Shown here: piece by piece, positions 62,083-64,000 of the stretch | Layout of the letters: each line of letters starts with the position of its first letter | Position numbering within the stretch: position 1 is the stretch's first letter | Assembly: GCF_020055635.1 (NCBI RefSeq) | Contig: NZ_JAIPUT010000008.1 | Coordinates: 1-64,000, forward strand | Length of the DNA stretch: 64,000 bases | Reading direction: 5' to 3' | Origin: Marivita sp. | GTDB lineage: Bacteria > Pseudomonadota > Alphaproteobacteria > Rhodobacterales > Rhodobacteraceae | Made by a program: the position numbers and the translations under genes | Notes under the pieces: generated by a model | What the model saw: only the letters and a program-made list of their open reading frames with translations | Database searches by the model: none | Told to the model about the DNA's origin: nothing

Positions 62083-62111
62083 AAAAGGGCTGCGGATCAC
62101 GCAGCCCTTTT
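62083..62111. terminator. Bidirectional intrinsic terminator
   Basis: AAAAGGGCTGC and GCAGCCCTTTT form an 11-base stem around GGATCAC, with A- and T-runs on the two sides. It lies between the convergent autotransporter and DUF882 genes and should end both transcripts. Confidence 0.92.
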
Positions 62112-62135
62112 CAAATCCTGACAGGAAACTGCGCC

Positions 62136-62705
62136 TTACCGGCCCCAGCTGCGCACCGGACCGCAATCCATGTGGACGAAATTCGACCCGGAGTACCGGC
62201 CGACGCCGCCCGCCTTGCACGCACTCGCAGCGCGGGCAATCTGCCCGACCGACCGCGAATTGAGCCGCAGGTCGGCCGCCTGGCCCTTGAGATGCAGGGA
62301 ATTCTTGGCAACACCCGAACTGCGGCTGCGCAGCATGGCATTGGTTTTCGGGCTGCGATAGCCGCTCAGAAGCATGTAGGGTTCGGAAACATCCATCATG
62401 TTATGCGCCGCCGCCATGATGTCGATGGTGCGCAGATCGATGGATTTCACATCATTGGTGCGCCAATCGCGCATGAAGACATGAACCTCCTTCACCGCGT
62501 CCTTGATATACTCGCCCTCGATCCAGTAGATCATGTCGATCCGTTCGCCGGTTCGGCCCGAGTACATCTTGATCCGTCGGATATCGCCGCCGCCGCGCAG
62601 GAACCCTGCCGCATTGGAGTAAGTCGGCGCTGCGGATACTGCTGTGGCTGCAAATGCAGTAAGCAATCCGCGGCGCGTGAAGCCGCCAGATACTGTGTCA
62701 GTCAT
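62136..62705 (-). CDS. Tat-exported DUF882 (M15A-like) peptidoglycan-associated protein
   Basis: 189 aa. A twin-arginine signal (FTRRGLLTAFAATAVSAAPTYSNA) precedes a DUF882/YcbK-type domain. The Zn-peptidase pattern appears as LSGYRSPKTNAMLR, NSLHLKGQAADLRL (HxxxxxxD) and the final FVHMDCGPVRSW (His). Family members are Zn carboxypeptidase-like proteins of the peptidoglycan layer. It is divergent from the L,D-transpeptidase gene, a pairing that supports a cell-wall role. Confidence 0.88.
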   Translation of the reverse strand: MTDTVSGGFTRRGLLTAFAATAVSAAPTYSNAAGFLRGGGDIRRIKMYSGRTGERIDMIYWIEGEYIKDAVKEVHVFMRDWRTNDVKSIDLRTIDIMAAAHNMMDVSEPYMLLSGYRSPKTNAMLRSRSSGVAKNSLHLKGQAADLRLNSRSVGQIARAASACKAGGVGRYSGSNFVHMDCGPVRSWGR

Positions 62706-63052
62706 CTTGAAGTGCCTGTCCCGTGTTCACGTTTGCCTTGGTGTTCGCGCCGTTCCGCGAAGCTGCCGAATGCCTAGAGTGTGCAGAAACTATGACACAT
62801 GAAGAATCCCAACAAAACCTAAAGTTCCGCGAAAATTTTCAGTTCAAGGGGTTTCGGCAGAATCCTGCTTAAATTGTGATCCTGTGTTAGAGTTGCGCGA
62901 CACCCGCGCCAGGCGATGCATCCGGGCCGCAGGGCCGTGGCAAAAGCGATCCTGAACGCTTTTGTGAATGGACACTCTGCGGGCGGGACGAAACCATGTG
63001 AACAACCTGTGCGCTAACGCGTTGTTTTGATATGATTATAGGAGATTACGGA
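62706..63052. promoter_or_regulatory. Divergent intergenic region, DUF882 / L,D-transpeptidase
   Basis: AT-rich part at 62780-62880 with a perfect palindrome GAAAATTTTC (62831-62840), which could bind a dimeric regulator of either gene. No gene is seen. GGAGATTACGGA before 63053 is the transpeptidase ribosome binding site. Confidence 0.45.
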
Positions 63053-64000
63053 ATGAGCGACCGGAAAGTTCTGAACGGCGTGGCAGCGATTGCGCTTGTA
63101 GCGGCAAGCTACCTGGCGCCGCAACAGGCCGCTGCCGTTCAGGTCACTGCATTTCAGCAGGCGGTCGCCGAACGCGTCTCTGCGGACGAGCAGGTCGCCG
63201 CGTTTTACCGCGACCGCGGCTTCGACCCGGTCTGGACGGGCGGAACCGCCGCCGACCTGGAACGCCGGACCGCCTTGCTCGAGGCGCTGAGCATGGCCTC
63301 GTTCCACGGTCTTCCCGCTGCCCGCTACAATGCCGAGGCGCTGCTGTCGCGCATGGCCGCCGTGCGCTCGGGGTTCGATCGCGGCGCGCTCGAAGTGGCG
63401 CTGACCGAACTCTATCTCGACTTTGCCCGCGATCTTCAGACCGGCATCATCGACACGCCGTCGCGGGTGCGCAGCGCGATCGTGCGCGAGATCCCGCGTC
63501 GCGAGACCGCGTATTACCTCGACGGGCTGCTGTCGGATTCGCCGCGCGCCTTTCTGGCGTCGCTGGTGCCGCAGTCGCAGGAATACGCGCGGCTGATGAA
63601 GGTCAAGATGCGGCTGGAACACAACGTCGCGCATGGTGGCTGGGGCGCGCCTGTCCCGTCGGGCAAATACGAACCGGGCGATACCGGGGCCGGGGTCGTC
63701 GCGCTGCGCGACCGGCTGATCGCGATGGACTATCTCGACCGGACCGTGACGGCGCGATATGACGAAGCGATCACCGACGCGGTGCGCGGCTTTCAGGAAA
63801 ATCACGGGCTCACCGTCGACGGGGTTGCCGGTGGCGACACGCTCAGCGAAATCAACGCCACCGCGCAGGACCGGCTGAAATCGGTGATCGTGGCGATGGA
63901 GCGCGAGCGCTGGCTCAACAAGCCGGGCGGTCTGGGCGACCGGCACATCCTCGTGAACATCGCCGATTTTCAGGCCCGCATCTTCGATCAGGGCAAGATG
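63053..64000 (+). CDS. L,D-transpeptidase (YcbB-like), cut by the window edge
   Basis: The first 316 residues are present. A signal peptide (VLNGVAAIALVAASYLAPQQAAA) is followed by the YcbB-type scaffold domain (AFYRDRGFDPVWTGG and LYLDFARDLQTGII) and a peptidoglycan-binding domain at about residues 200-265 (DTGAGVVALRDRLIAMDYL, VRGFQENHGLTVDGVAGGDTL). The catalytic L,D-transpeptidase domain begins at about 280 (MERERWLNKP, ILVNIADFQARIFD), but its Cys lies beyond the end. It should form 3-3 crosslinks in peptidoglycan. Confidence 0.9.
   Translation, partial: MSDRKVLNGVAAIALVAASYLAPQQAAAVQVTAFQQAVAERVSADEQVAAFYRDRGFDPVWTGGTAADLERRTALLEALSMASFHGLPAARYNAEALLSRMAAVRSGFDRGALEVALTELYLDFARDLQTGIIDTPSRVRSAIVREIPRRETAYYLDGLLSDSPRAFLASLVPQSQEYARLMKVKMRLEHNVAHGGWGAPVPSGKYEPGDTGAGVVALRDRLIAMDYLDRTVTARYDEAITDAVRGFQENHGLTVDGVAGGDTLSEINATAQDRLKSVIVAMERERWLNKPGGLGDRHILVNIADFQARIFDQGKM

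Noticed and set aside
1-64000. CRISPR arrays, tRNA or rRNA genes, insertion sequences, integrases, attachment sites
   Set aside because: I looked for regular spaced repeats, cloverleaf-like segments, transposase motifs and flanking direct repeats and found none I could support by eye.

Overview
The window reads as chromosomal DNA of a marine-type alphaproteobacterium, most likely Rhodobacterales (Roseobacter group). The evidence is GC-rich coding sequence, TRAP and ABC solute uptake operons, a DUF5368 gene beside a type II sulfide:quinone reductase, a divergent DUF882 / L,D-transpeptidase pair, and repeated ATGA or one-base gene overlaps. This is inferred from gene content; no database was searched. 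I recognised no tRNA, rRNA, CRISPR array, transposase or integrase.

Layout. 0.3-4.9 kb: two tiny tandem genes, then a sulfur/redox group (DUF5368 protein, Tat-exported sulfide:quinone reductase, DsrE-like secreted protein, 1-Cys peroxiredoxin) facing an OxyR-like LysR regulator that keeps only one of the two redox cysteines. 4.9-10.4 kb: a PhnCDE-type phosphonate/organophosphate importer with a HAD-IIA protein and a DeoR regulator, ending in the leftover C-terminus of a UgpC/MalK-type ATPase. 10.6-13.5 kb: IclR regulator, SBP56-family methanethiol oxidase and a membrane protein. 13.6-19.5 kb: RpiR-regulated TRAP transporter with a racemase-fold protein and an M20 carbamoylase.

19.8-26.1 kb holds a complete class II lasso-peptide locus that I consider the most interesting part of the window: ABC exporter, two 46-residue precursors, RRE protein (B1), leader protease (B2), macrolactam synthetase (C) and an HPr-kinase-like protein. 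Both precursors fit the leader motif YxxPx(L/I)xxxGxxxxxT, both cores start with Gly and carry Asp at position 9, and both end in Ser, the residue a PadeK-like kinase would phosphorylate. Three tandem stem-loops, the last a good intrinsic terminator, separate precursors from enzymes.

26.2-46.8 kb is an exopolysaccharide region: initiating sugar transferase, Wzc/ExoP-like co-polymerase, ExoF/Wza-like export protein, Wzx flippase, Wzy-type polymerase/ligase, sulfotransferase, methyltransferase, two GT2 glycosyltransferases sharing an N-terminal domain, a lipid-flippase-type ABC protein, a UDP-glucuronate decarboxylase-like enzyme, a secreted beta-helix protein overlapping a 90-residue orphan gene, and a PF14907-type nucleotidyltransferase. 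The product is probably a sulfated, possibly xylose-containing polymer.

46.9-59.9 kb is a catabolic region for amino compounds: N-acylamino-acid racemase-like enolase, GNAT acyltransferase, acetylpolyamine amidohydrolase-like deacetylase, D-2-hydroxyacid dehydrogenase, a complete dipeptide-type ABC importer, class II aldolase, LysR and GntR regulators and a class III aminotransferase. 60.1-64.0 kb is envelope-related: a GDSL esterase autotransporter, a Tat-exported DUF882 peptidase and the start of an L,D-transpeptidase cut by the window edge.
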